64,000 nt of DNA from positions 39,536-103,535 of the forward strand of contig JALMQS010000423.1 in assembly GCA_024734495.1 (NCBI GenBank), read 5' to 3'. The position numbers were made by a program, and so were the translations under genes. Of this stretch, positions 22,601-33,140 are shown in pieces. Every line of letters starts with the position of its first letter. Position 1 is the first letter of the stretch. The notes beneath the pieces are model-generated. The model was not told the origin of the DNA. It worked only from the letters and a program-made list of their open reading frames with translations, and did no database searches. This DNA comes from Forficula auricularia (taxonomy: Eukaryota; Arthropoda; Insecta; Dermaptera; Forficulidae).

Positions 22601-23030
22601 TTTCGGGGGAATTTTTTTAAACAAAAGTTGTCAGAAATCACATCCCCTACAACTTTGCTCATTATAAAATTTCCCGTAGAGTTAATAGTTTAAGAGTTAT
22701 TTGATAATTTTCATTCGTCCACCCCCCCAAACCTCCTTTTGGGGTCAAAATATCAAAACGTTATATAGCTAAAAACGTAAGTTAGAAGACCTCTGATACA
22801 AATATGAAATTTCATAATAATCCCTTCAGCCGTTTTGACGTGAATCGTGAGCAACTTTTCGCGGAAACCACTGAAACAGACAGACATACAGACAGACATA
22901 CAGATAGACATACAGACAGGAATTTTGTTGAGGGTGTTTTCCTTCATAACTTTGCTTGAAACGTGTGCAACCAAAATTTGGCGTGATTTGGACCAATGTA
23001 CAGACAAAACCTTAATTTTATATATATAGA

Positions 23031-23316
23031 TTATGACATCATTATGGCAGAGCTTCAACAAATAATTTATCCGTCATATTACAATTTTCATTATAAGTTA
23101 ATATGGCGATTTACCATGAAACTTTTGATTTAGTGAGCTTTTTATATGGTTATACCTTATATGTAAGTGGGACAGTATTACTTGATCTTAAGTCAAAAAT
23201 AGAGAAAATCACAAAAATCAATTATGAAAAAAAAAAAATTCAGGTACTTAGCTAGCAAATTTGAAATTTACAAAATGATGAGAAATATAATAAATCAAGA
23301 AATAATCATATCAAGC
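23031..23316. other. A+T-rich stretch between two elements
   Basis: Nothing recognised. Confidence 0.4.
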
Positions 23317-23324
23317 CTCCAAAG

Positions 23325-24619
23325 CAGTAGTTCCCAAAGTGGTCCACATGGACCCCCAGGAGTCCAGGATGACCTGCAAGGGGTCCATGCCAATGAAAAA
23401 ACAAATTGAGGGTCTATAAGAGGTAAATGTGGGTCCACGATATTGAATCTCATTTAAGTAGGTCGTGACTTTAATTTTGTCTTTCCATGAATGGAATAAT
23501 TCACAAAGTACACACATAGATTTGTTGCTTAGTTTTTACATGAAAACATAACAAACAGACTGACAGTACACTGCGGTTTTGTATGCAGACTTTTTTCCGC
23601 CAATTATATATATTAGTAGCGAAGTAAGGATTTTATAGTTTACTATTTTATTCTATTCACTACACCAATTACATATTATTTAAATTAAAAATTAATTACA
23701 TAGTAATTGAATGAGTATATCTCATAAAATTTAACTGGGTACTCGGCTATGTTATTTGAATCAGTTTTAAAAACGAAAGAATTAAGAAAATATTTTCAAA
23801 AATATAAATTGGTATTTAGGCACATACAGATTAAAAACGGAAATATAAGGAATTGAATATTAATGAATTTTTTATACATATAAAGCCAGATTATCCTCAA
23901 TTAGCTAAAAGAGCTATCACAATATTATTGGAATTCTTGACTTCATATTGGTGTGAATTTTGATTTTCTGTTCTTATGCCCATCAAAAATAATAAAAGAG
24001 AACGTTTGCAAACGATCGAAGAAATTCCGAAAATGAGAGGTAAGGGGGGATTGAATCAATTCACCATTTTTGGAATGGTTCATAAATTTAGTTTTTAGGA
24101 GAGATATAAAAATAAATATTATATTCGAGCTTTGTATACAATTTACTATTAGAATAAATTAAAATTTCTTGAAAAGTAAAACTTTATTTTCTTAAAAAAA
24201 AATCCGTAAATAAGAGGTAAGGGGAGAACATTTGTTCACTTTTTTTGGATGGGTTCATAAATTTAGTTTTTAGAAGAGATATAAAAATAAATATTATATT
24301 TGAGCTTTGTATACAATATACTATTAGAATAAATTAAAATTTCTTGAAAAGTAAAATTTTATTTTCCCAAAAAAATCCGGAAATGAGAGGTAAGGGGCTC
24401 TTTGTATCTCTTTGTATCTATTCACCATTTTTGGAGTGGTTCATAATTTTAGGAGAGATATAAAAATTAATGTTTTATTCGAGCTCTCTATATAATATAC
24501 TATTAGAATAAATTAAAATTTCTTGAAAAGTAAAACTTTATTTTCTTAAGCAGAGGGTCTACCCAAAATATAATAACATGACAAGGGGTCTACGAGACAA
24601 AAAAGTGTGGGAATCTCTG
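23325..24619. mobile_element. hAT-type DNA transposon, non-autonomous, with 8-bp target duplication
   Basis: The left end CAGTAGTTCCCAAAGTGGTC and the right end, complemented, CAGAGATTCCCACACTTTTT have the CAG start and purine/CCCA pattern of hAT termini, and both run into GGACCCCC/AGACCCC. The flanks are CTCCAAAG at 23317-23324 and CTCTAAAG at 24620-24627, a 7-of-8 match of the length expected for hAT. The 1295-bp interior has no transposase; it holds a three-unit tandem array. It is an old, immobile copy. Confidence 0.85.
24031..24545 (+). repeat. Three-unit tandem array inside the hAT element
   Basis: Units begin at 'aaatgagaggtaagggg' (24031), its variant at 24208 and again at 24381, a period of 173-177 bp. 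Each contains 'agagatataaaaat' and 'aataaattaaaatttcttga'. The third unit is slightly shortened. Confidence 0.9.
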
Positions 24620-24627
24620 CTCTAAAG

Positions 24628-24944
24628 TGTTATTTACAATAAATTTATTTTCTCAAAAAACAGAAAACTCCCCAAGTTTTAACTCGTTTACAAAAGAGTG
24701 TTGCCTAATGACAAATAAATCATTTCTTAATCGTATATGTATTTCAAGATTAAAGGGGAATTCTATTATGTAGGTACTTTATTATTCTTTTTTTAAATTC
24801 ACAAGAGTTAATTATTCCGTTTATCAAGATAATAAGGCTTTTTGTTATATATAATTGGTGAGTTTTTTTGACTTTTGCTTCTACTGCTATTGTTTTGTTT
24901 TTTATAATATATTAATAATGTTTTTCCATTTTAAAGTAATACAA
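24628..24944. other. A+T-rich stretch, nothing recognised
   Basis: No supported feature. Confidence 0.4.
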
Positions 24945-25130
24945 ATGGGCAAGACGCAGTCTTACAGCTCATCCATTTACATTAAAGAAGATGGTGAGGA
25001 AAAAGAGACAGCGCGTGACATATCGCACGTAGGGCGACTATTGTTCAGGGCTTGGCTCAATTTAAAGAATAATGCCCTTTATTTCACAGTTCTTTGGAGG
25101 CTATTTACCAAAATACATTATAGATTATAA
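24945..25130 (+). CDS. Uncharacterised short ORF, possible exon
   Basis: A 61-codon frame begins MGKTQSYSSSIYIKEDGEEK and ends before TAA at 25130. Its first 40 codons are richer in G+C and use charged residues (KEDGEEKETARD) unlike the surrounding A+T-rich DNA, which hints at real or formerly real coding sequence. The last 15 residues look like read-through into noncoding DNA. A GT-type splice donor could lie near the Lys-Asn pair at about 25065-25070, but I cannot fix it. I do not recognise the product. It could be an exon, a captured gene fragment or chance. Confidence 0.25.
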   Translation: MGKTQSYSSSIYIKEDGEEKETARDISHVGRLLFRAWLNLKNNALYFTVLWRLFTKIHYRL

Positions 25131-25639
25131 TATAGAAAAAAATATATATAGAAAAAATTATAAACCAATATGTAAATGATGATCATTTTATTAAAGAAGA
25201 TTTCAATTAAATTTAAAATATTAATACTAATTAAAATAGCTCTAGTTCTAGTTCCTTTTCATTATTTAAAAAATTTAATATATATGGTATATAATGCGTG
25301 AGTTTTTTTATCTTGAGACAGTCTTATAACCCAAAAACAGTGCACATGAAAAAAAGTTTCAAATAAAAGTTTATTTATATCGAGGGAAACTAAGCTACGC
25401 TATTTTTGTCTACCTAGAACAAGCTTTCAAGGGTAATTCATGGTCAAGTTCTGTTTTTTAAATGGAAACCTATATATTTCTTTACAGATCCTTAATTAAA
25501 AAAAAAAACTGGACAATAAGAATAAGAAGTATTTTTTTATTCAACATCAAATAAACAAAATATTGAATCAATGAGAGCTCAAAAAATTATAATAAATATT
25601 TTTAACAATTATTCAACTTAATTATCAATTAATAATTAT

Positions 25640-25750
25640 CAAATAAATTGAAAGTTTTTGTGCCGAGGGCTTTATTTATAAAATTTATAATTCCAGCAGA
25701 AGACACTTTTATTATCTCCTTCAAGAAGACACTTTTATTATCTCCTTCAA
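25640..25750. mobile_element. Fragment of the ribozyme repeat family inside the foldback
   Basis: It holds 'gaaagtttttgtgccgaggg', 'tttataattccagcagaaga' and a duplicated 'cacttttattatctccttca'. It matches the 20661, 30196 and 45483 copies but lacks the hammerhead core. Confidence 0.6.
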
Positions 25751-25961
25751 ATGATCAAATAATTAATTATTAAATAGAAAAGTCACAAAATGAAAATAAG
25801 GGTTTATAATGATCTTAAAACTTCATTAAATACACTGATACAAGAGATTATTTTCTACTTAATACAACTACTTAAAATTCTTGAGTTTAAAAAAGTTGAT
25901 TTCTTGTGTCAATCCAGTAGAGAGTTATATTGTATTTCCATAATAAAAATAAAGCATTTTT

Positions 25962-26177
25962 TTGTTGAAGACAGAATTGAAATGGTCTTGTTATGGTGGA
26001 TGTGGAAGAATTGTTATAGATGAACTGGATGCCGAGCGTTTTCCTGACATGGATACACCCTCACGAGCTTCATTTTATTGTGTTGTAAAAAAAAACAGGA
26101 AGTATAAAGGCTACGAAAAAACTACAAAAGGCCAAAATAACGAAAATGGAACTGGAATTCATTCAGAAGACTTGTGA
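25962..26177 (+). CDS. Uncharacterised ORF captured between foldback arms
   Basis: The 71-codon frame reads MLKTELKWSCYGGCGRIVID then ELDAERFPDMDTPSRASFY and a lysine-rich end reading KKNRKYKGYEKTTKGQ. The G+C content rises within about 25970-26130 relative to both flanks. An acceptor-like AG precedes the likely coding start at about 25972. Two cysteines in CYGGCG might belong to a small metal-binding fold but that is a guess. Its position between the inverted arms suggests gene-fragment capture. I do not recognise a family. Confidence 0.3.
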   Translation: MLKTELKWSCYGGCGRIVIDELDAERFPDMDTPSRASFYCVVKKNRKYKGYEKTTKGQNNENGTGIHSEDL

Positions 26178-26637
26178 TAACACTCTAGAATATCACAGAA
26201 CAGTGTCGAAAAATTATTAAATTATTCATTTAATAATTAAATATTTGATCATTATTTTTTGATAATTAAGTTGAATAATTGTTAAAAATAATTATTATAA
26301 ATTTCTTTTGAGATCTAATTGAATTAATATTTTTTTATTTGATGTCGTATAAAAAATGAAAGTTGTTCACTTTATTTTCTAGATTCAGGATATGTAAAAA
26401 AATATAGGGTTCTATTTAAAAAATAAAACTTGACATTGAAATACCCTTGAAAGCTTGTTCTAGGTCGTCAAAAAATAGCGTAGCTTAGTTTCCCCTTCGA
26501 TATAAATAAACTTTTATTTGAAACTTTTTTTCATATAATGTACTGTTTTTGAGTTATAAGACTGTCTCAAGATAAAAAACTCATCCGGTATATATAGTTT
26601 CTTTTAACTTAAACAGTATAAACAATTTTTTTATTTA

Positions 26638-26769
26638 TTTATTGTCACCAGGAACAGCACATCAGTAAAGTGTTAGTAGGGTTAGTGAGGGAGCCGAGTT
26701 TTAGCCAGTAGAAATTTTATATGCTAGCCAGGATCGAACCCGGGCCTTCCGAATATTGTAGCTCTTGTC
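26638..26769 (-). mobile_element. tRNA-derived SINE, internally deleted
   Basis: It is the same family as 41218-41419. The complement carries GGCCCGGGTTCGATCCTGGC, a B-box, followed by AAACTCGGCTCCCTCACTAA and the 3' tail GTGACAATAAATAAA. The A-box half of the tRNA-like head is missing, so Pol III transcription is unlikely. Confidence 0.65.
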
Positions 26770-27177
26770 CGAAATAGAACTTGAATTTGAAATATTTTTT
26801 CATTTAGAGCTTTTTAACTAATTCAATTTTTTGCATCTATAAGAAAAATATCGAATTATAAAATAAAATAAAAGCTTCAACAGCTTCAGTACTAATTATA
26901 AAATATATATAAATAACTGTAATAATTAAAATATTCAAAAAGTAGTCGGAATTTGAACTAGATTCATGACGTTTGCGCCTGTATTTAGGCAACAACTTTC
27001 GCTCAGAAGAACGAAAGCTGCGTATGAGCTAGGCGAGACCAGTCGTTGATGAAATGCTAGAGAGCTTATGGCATGTAAGCCATTAAGTATGTATGAAAAA
27101 ATTTTTACATAAGTTTTAATTAAATATGTAGAGAATTGAAAAAGTAGAATTTACCATATAAATCAAGTTTTCTTGAT
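26770..27177. other. A+T-rich stretch, nothing recognised
   Basis: The part at 26960-27090 is less A+T-rich ('gaacgaaagctgcgtatga') but carries no recognisable motif or frame. Confidence 0.4.
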
Positions 27178-27429
27178 TTGCTGCCTCACTTCCATTTTAT
27201 TAATGTGATTATGATTTTTTACTTTATCCAATGGGAAGCATGGGTAAAGAATTGGAATCGGTCTTGCGCAACTTTAAAAGGTCATCATGTAAAGACTACG
27301 GAACCCATGGTCTCAAACAAAGTCACCTGTTATGGTATTGAATCAGGTTGGATTTTAACACGGGACAGTTTTGCCAAAAATTACATGGGCTTTCGTTCAG
27401 AGGCTAAAAAGAGCGATTTTTTCATTTAG
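27178..27429 (+). CDS. Uncharacterised ORF, possible exon
   Basis: The frame is open from 27178 to 27429. The first 20 codons look non-coding (FHFINVIMIFYF). From about 27232 it reads WEAWVKNWNRSCATLKGHHV then KTTEPMVSNKVTCYGIESGW, followed by RDSFAKNYMGF and RSEAKKSD, with a more balanced base use. This could be an exon of about 60 codons or a captured fragment. I find no splice site pair that I trust and recognise no family. It lies 0.6 kb from the foldback that holds another such ORF. Confidence 0.25.
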   Translation: MLPHFHFINVIMIFYFIQWEAWVKNWNRSCATLKGHHVKTTEPMVSNKVTCYGIESGWILTRDSFAKNYMGFRSEAKKSDFFI

Positions 27430-29566
27430 TGCGGCGGTAGATGCTACCCTTTTTATTTTGACGACGAGTTTTTTTTCACCGTTCAACCGATTGAATTGAA
27501 ATTGAAAAACTACCATTACTGAAGCTCTGATTAGTTTTTGGTACATATCGGCCCACAAACATTGGTACTTTATTTCAGTACTTTTTTAGATTTTTCTAAA
27601 TATCTTGAAAATGGCTTAACCAATTTTGATGTAATTTAAAATTCTAATTAAGTACCTTGAGGAGCTCAAAAAAAGGTTTTATAAAGTTTTTAGTAAAATA
27701 ATATTTGAAAGTACTAGACCCCTAGAATAACATAATACTTTTTTTTAATTCTTTATTTATTAATTCTTTAAAATTTATTCATTTTTACGATTTGATATAC
27801 ATCAAACATGTAATCTAATAAGGTTATTCCTCTAGATAAGAATCGATCTGTATTTTTGATTTTAATTCAACATGGACTTCGAATAGCCAGTTATATCAAA
27901 TTACTAATAAAGAAATAAACATATTAATATTTCAAATGACATGGGTAAAGTCTAGCAACGATCTGTTGCAGTTTATTTTGTTTAAGATCTTGATCCAAGA
28001 AGTTGAAAACCTTTACTTCAGACTACACTTCTAGACCTCTAGATCGTGAAATAATCAAATTTCAACTATTAGGTGAAATTCGAATGTTCTTGCACATGAA
28101 AGAAGTAGATCAAGAAGGGAGATTCAGTTTCTAAAAGTCATAGGGGAAATCAATACTGCGAACTTATTTGATCCATGTGTAACCAATTTAACCCGTTAGG
28201 GTGTTACATATGTTTGAAAATTCCGTGATACGCGTAATCGCGCGAGTGAGGCTTTATGGAGGATTATTGATTTTATCTCGTTAAAACAAACGCTATCGTG
28301 TGTATTTATAGATAAGAGAAAGGGTTGAGAAGGTTCTATGATGGACTAGGGAATCAAGCGATCTAAAGAAGTTGGAATTTTCTATTAGACTTATTACTCA
28401 CCAAGGTGGCAAGAAAACTTTCTCTTCCTCTCTTGAGTGGCCAAGAAATACCATATAGTGCTACATCTTCTTGCTATTTCTTTTTGCATTCGAGAAAAAA
28501 TAAAAAACTAGAAGCCTCTCTCCACATATTATATAGATTTTTAAGGCCAATTATTGATTTTATTAAACTTATTTTTATTACAATCTGACATACTGATTTA
28601 TACTTAGTTAATAAGTACAAAAAAGTTAAATTGGAATACCTTCATTATAAAAAATGATGTGAATACTCCATATTTATTACTATTATTATCAAATTCAATC
28701 ATTTATTGAAGTATTTATCAATAATAATTATTCTATCATTTCTTATTGTGATGTCTTAACATTGCTTATAAATTTTCTTTAACGTCGTCGGGTCTATCTT
28801 CCAATTATGCTCTAAAGACAGGCCTTGGCTTGAATTATTAATTTGTGTATTTGTATTCAGTACAAATCAAGGGAATCCTCTTCTAAAGCTGACCCTCTTA
28901 ATAACATTCTAGTATGTATGTAGGGTTCAATAATGCTCGAATTGCATGATAAGTTCAATTTACTGTCAGGATTTGTAACCTTCATTCCGTTATAGATTTG
29001 CTAAATTTCACTCTTTAGCCAAGTCGTAAAATGTCTTGGCAAGCTATTATTTACCTACCCTCTGCTGTAGTTGCTCTTGTTCTATTAACACTTGTCTTAA
29101 TTATATATATATCTTTAAATTTCCATTTGATAATTTCCATTCTCTTTTTGTTATTTTCTTTCACTTGTTTCTTATTCTTCATGTAATCATTAATTAAAAA
29201 GAGAAGACATGGAAATTTATAGCTGTTGTTTTTGTATCTTTGGTCTATTAAGAAAATACTTTAAAGGCTCGTAATTCTTATTTTAGTCCAGTTTTAAAAT
29301 AAATAAACTTTTCTATTTATTTTTAAGTTCTTTTTTTGCAAATTTCAAAAATTAAATAAATATGAATATCTCTTTCTTTATATATATATTGTAGGATTTA
29401 TAATCAAGTTTCTACTTTTTTTTTTAATTTAATCCTCAGGCATTAGCCTTGATTAGGGATATCAATCCTGCAGTGTTTTCAATCGCTCGGCATTATTGCG
29501 GGATTGATGGCAATCCCGCGGATCCCACCTAGGTATTTTACATTTTAAGAAATTCAATAAATAAAT
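27430..29566. other. A+T-rich stretch, no gene supported
   Basis: At 27460-27700 there is a phrase pattern ('cgttcaaccgattgaattga', 'gaaaatggcttaaccaattt') typical of decayed interspersed repeats. The 60-codon frame at 28406-28588 is unconvincing. Around 29440-29530 short inverted words with GCGGGAT/ATCCCGC recall hAT termini, with a possible partner near 30570-30610, but I found no target duplication. Confidence 0.35.
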
Positions 29567-29695
29567 CCACAAAGAGAAACAAAATGGTTGTCTTGATGCT
29601 TCAACATCAAGCAGAGGACAACCTCTTTTTTCTCTTTGTGAATCAACAACTCTGCTATTCTGGGCAAAACAAAAACTTTTAATAAATAAATCGTT
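29567..29695. mobile_element. Palindromic fragment of the ribozyme repeat family
   Basis: CACAAAGAGAAACAAAATGG at 29569 and the inverted CTCTTTTTTCTCTTTGTG at 29623 flank a short centre 'gatgcttcaacatcaag'. 'actctgctattctggg' and 'aaacaaaaactttt' follow, as in the 59.1 kb copy. There is no ribozyme core here. Confidence 0.55.
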
Positions 29696-30195
29696 TATTT
29701 TGTCAATAATCAAAACAAGTTTAATAAAAACTACAAAACTCTACAAATGGTAGTACTCTAGTTAACAAAATTATTTTAGAATTTGGCTTCTTATTAGTTA
29801 ACTGAACAATACATCACATACCATATATGTGTATAATGACTATTTTTATCTATTAATTTTTAAAAGTGTTTCACCAAGTACCAACACCAAATTCCTTAAA
29901 AACTATAATGACTATGACTTTTGTTTTATCTTTTTAAATGCAAGTAACTCATTAATTTTCTTTTATAATCTAATATTCTCTATCTAGTCTATAACTTGTC
30001 TAACAGAGATAATTATAATAAATTTTAATAGTTACTAAAGTAAATCACAATAATTATCACATTAATTTGTATGTAAGTAGGATTTGGTTAAATAAACTGT
30101 CTTTTTCAATCTCCATGTTTATAGTAGGTATTAAATAATTTAACCTCAAATTTGAAAATAATAATAAAAGTATTTTAAATAATTGAGTCATTAAA
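29696..30195. other. A+T-rich stretch, nothing recognised
   Basis: No supported feature. Confidence 0.4.
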
Positions 30196-30392
30196 TTTAA
30201 AATTTATTTTTGCCGAGAGTAGCAGAATTTTTATATATTGAAGGAAACAACAACTTCACATACATTAATTCCTGTGAATCAATTGTAATAGACTGATGAA
30301 AAGGGCAAAGCTCTCGAGACTATAGTCTCGTTATAAATAAATTAAAAATTTATAATTCCAGCAGAAGACATACTTTTTATTGTATCCTTCAA
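30196..30392 (+). mobile_element. Retrozyme/Penelope-like repeat with near-intact hammerhead
   Basis: Unlike the 20661 and 25640 fragments, this copy keeps the middle segment with the ribozyme. It begins 'aaatttatttttgccgagag', passes 'gcagaatttttatatattga', the hammerhead at 30280-30340, and ends with TTTATAATTCCAGCAGAAGA and a TCCTTCAA terminus. It is the same length and order as the inverted copy at 45483-45682. Confidence 0.65.
30280..30340 (+). ncRNA. Type I hammerhead ribozyme, one core substitution
   Basis: CTGATGA at 30293-30299 is followed by a stem II of AGGGC-aaa-GCTCT with one G-U pair. GAGAC at 30316-30320 stands in place of GAAAC, then a TATA loop and GTC ending at 30327, the expected cleavage site. 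Stem I pairs GA/TC and, beyond an internal loop, TGTAA/TTATA. The change of GAAA to GAGA probably abolishes activity. Confidence 0.7.
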
Positions 30393-31549
30393 TTAAGTTA
30401 TCCTCTTTTTTGGAAAAAATGATCTTAAAAAACAAAATATCAATTCTGACTTCTCTTCTACACAATATTTCGACCCCCAGTTTAAAAGGTTGAAAACTGT
30501 CAATTAATTCTTTGATTTGACTGGATTTTTTGGCCATTCGTCGACGAATTCACGACTTTTTGCAGATTCGCGTGAGGATTGCGGGATCCCACTTTGCGGG
30601 ATTTCAGTCTTGACATTTAAAATTGTCAATTCCTTCTTAAAATATAATTTGATCAACCATTAAATAATTTATATATTTTTGACTTGTCAGTATAAAAGTA
30701 TCGAATACCTATGACTTTTGAAGTATTCATAAAATATAAATTGAACAAATTTTAGAATATCAACGAACAAAATTTGTCAACCATCACTGTGACAGGGCTG
30801 GGCAAAAACGGCGCAGGAGAGTTGTCTGTTTGGTCAAAAAAGTGTTAGACTAAGCAGACGCTTCGTTTATCTCCACAATAACTGGGTGACTCATTCTTGT
30901 AAAGTCTAATTGCAAACAGACATTTGAAAAACAATCGGAGTGGCATGGAGCGCTTGAACTAAGCTTGGACATTGATATACCCCTAGGTGAAATCCTGGTT
31001 AACTGGTTTGTTTTTGTTGGGTTTTTTAAACCAACCACCAAGAGGATTTTGGCAAAAAGTATTAGATTTATGATTATTACTATTCATTTTTTATGTGTGA
31101 CTAGATCTCAGGGGTTGGATTTCCCATTTGATCCAATGCATTGTTTTTGGAACGAAGTTCCTTTACGGGGCTTGCGGTAGGAGCTAACTGACAGAAATCG
31201 TCACGTAACGGAAATTCCCACTCCAGGCGACCTGGCTTAATGAAGAGGATATAAGAGAGATATTTTTTTCCTCAAGGGTAGGTGGAAATCTTCACAAAAA
31301 AGACATTGCTGGGCCCGTACCCAATTATTTAAATAATTCTCAGCTTTAAAAACTAAAGATAGTAATTTTTTACACATTTTGATTTTCAATATTTAATATA
31401 TTCAAGAAAATAATTGAGTTATACAATTATTAATAATAACCAGTATTTATGGTGTGTGATTTTTTAAAGGGGATAAAATGTTTGGCCGTATTTTATTAAC
31501 TCTAATAATTTTAAAATAACGGTAGGTACTTCGTTCCTGTCCCCCGACC
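30393..31549. other. Mixed stretch, no gene supported
   Basis: The region 30780-31250 is less A+T-rich and has overlapping frames on both strands (30850-31041 minus, 30965-31180 plus) with no recognisable content. It may be a decayed element or a former exon; I cannot tell. Confidence 0.35.
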
Positions 31550-31640
31550 GCACGTTTGAATTTTTTTTTTTAATTTTGCACGTTTGGATTTTTTTTTTAA
31601 TTTTGCACGTTTTAATTTTTTTTTTTAATTTTGGATTTGA
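31550..31640 (+). repeat. Minisatellite of about 31-bp units
   Basis: Three units of GCACGTTTGAA followed by a T run and AATTTT, the last one degraded. Confidence 0.85.
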
Positions 31641-32429
31641 AGTCTATTGAACGGAGACGTCAAGCTAGCTATGACCATCTATGTATCGTAGCGTTAAGCC
31701 TGACACCGGCTAGCCATCTACTCACTAGTTTCTAACCTATCCTCTTTGGGTGTGGTGTTATTAGTTTTGCCACCACTCTGGGTTTGACCCGGAGACTCCG
31801 GTTTCAGTGAGTTATTTTCGGGGTCCGGGTTTTATTATAATTTCTCCGGGTTGTGTAAGTAAAATTGAATATGTACAAAATTATATGCAAACTGTCGCGT
31901 GTACCGTGTACGTAATAGGAATTCCTTCTTATTTATTTGTTTTTATTTTATACGTAAATTTTTAAGTTTGTTTTTTATTAGTTATATGCATAGTAACTAC
32001 TCTCTGATCATTAGAATTGTATTTTTAATTTGTAGGAATGTGTGTTTTTGAATTTGTTAATTTATATAAATAAAAATTTGCATATGTATGCATGTGTGTT
32101 TTTTGGAATTTTTTTTATTAGTTATCCTCTCGGGGCGAGACTTAGTTCTGAGCTGGCAACCCTAGGTGTTTCTCTTAGGCGTATTCCAAAATAAAATAAC
32201 AAATTTCAAGTTTCTAGCTTTAATAGCTTTAAAGCTACAGGACTACCAGAAATTCTCATATAAGAGTTTTCTTTTTATTATTTATGTATAGTCGGATGTG
32301 GAGCTTTCCCTTTAAAGCCAATGCACCTTTTATTATTATTATCATTTCCGTCTATAATGTGTATTAATTAGAAAGTTTATAATGGGAATTAAGAACAAAT
32401 TTTTTTGTAGGATTTTTTTATTTTTTTAA
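31641..32429. other. Stretch without a recognised gene
   Basis: 31650-31860 is richer in G+C and contains repeated words CCGGAGACTCCGG/CTCCGGG, but no frame or paired termini are clear. The rest is A+T-rich. Confidence 0.35.
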
Positions 32430-32470
32430 CCAACGTTTAGTTGACTTTGCCGACTTCTTCAGGGCTTCAA
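32430..32470 (-). ncRNA. Degenerate hammerhead-like motif
   Basis: The complement reads CTGAAGA (32456-32462), a weak stem II, then TAAACGTTGG where GAAAC is expected. One core base is lost. It is a likely remnant of a Penelope-like terminal repeat, with no other part of the element recognisable. Confidence 0.4.
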
Positions 32471-32914
32471 ATAGTTACATCACACATTCCTCTAAAATAC
32501 ATTTTTCTTTATCTCCGTTACGAATGAATAACCCATCAGAAAATTAAAACTTCAAAAAAATTCGGCACATTCACATAAACAATTTTTCTCTTTTCTTTTT
32601 TTACTAACAATTGATAAATTTTATAGACAGTTTTAGAAATAATATAAACAGAATCAGACAACACAGTTTTAAAACAATAGAACGGAATCATTTTACGTAT
32701 CCACGGCGGGTGATCCGCGATTGGAAGTAGGTGTACACCTATTTGGAAGTATTTTGGAAGTACTTGTGAAATTTTTTTCTCCAACAAAATTCTCTCTGGA
32801 GAGAGACGGACTGGTAGAAATTTAATTGAATGTATTTATAGTAGCCCAGAGGTAGTGAGGAAAGAAAAATTAACACATATAAAATAAGGTGTAATTTATT
32901 GAATTTTCCTCCTT

Positions 32915-32965
32915 CTTTCAAAACCGACGTTTCGGATGATTTTCCTCCTTCAGGGTTAAGTGTCA
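32915..32965 (-). ncRNA. Hammerhead-like motif, left arm
   Basis: The complement reads CTGAAGG (32947-32953), a short imperfect stem II, GAAAC (complement of 32929-32933) and GTC, with stem I of AACC/GGTT. The final core A9 is G, so activity is doubtful. Confidence 0.5.
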
Positions 32966-33140
32966 ACTCGAAACAAATAAAAGTCCTTCTTCTCAACAGT
33001 AGTGTTCAAAAACTTTCCTCATTTTAATTAATAAAAGGAGGAAAAAATTGTTTTTCTATGCCTTTGTTAAAAATGAGGAAAGTTTTTGAACACTACTGCG
33101 GAGAGAAGAAGGAAGCATTTTATTTGTTTCATTCATTGAC

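Larger units (their letters stand above)
21481..23030 (+). mobile_element. Long copy of the CTAGCTGC repeat family with C-rich tract and satellite
   Basis: It opens CTAGCTGCAAGGCACGCCCC. A roughly 520-bp tract that is almost only C, A and T on the plus strand follows (21495-22015), then five satellite units (22017-22600) and a unique 3' part. That part carries CGTTTTGACGTGAATCGTGA, three to four copies of an ACAGACAGACAT-type 12-mer at 22877-22920, and a final TTTTATATATATAGAT. The long proline-rich frames on the plus strand and glycine/tryptophan-rich frames on the minus strand are products of the biased composition. No transposase or polymerase is visible, so the element is non-autonomous and of unknown class. 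Confidence 0.6.
25283..26596. mobile_element. Large foldback element, about 350-bp arms, enclosing unique DNA
   Basis: The left arm (about 25283-25637) and the right arm (about 26250-26596) are inverted copies over nearly their whole length. Shared words include TTATCTTGAGACAGTCTTAT at the outer edge, TTTCAAATAAAAGTTTATTT, GTAGCTTAGTTTCC (complement on the left) and TTCAACTTAATTATCA at the inner edge. Between the arms lies a piece of the retrozyme/Penelope-like family (25640-25750) and then an unknown ORF (25962-26177). The outer termini are not classical for any superfamily I can name. Confidence 0.8.

Noticed and set aside
29430..30615. hAT element with GCGGGAT termini
   Set aside because: Inverted words exist near 29.44-29.53 and 30.57-30.61 kb, but no matching octamer flanks them and the ends do not start with CAG on both sides.
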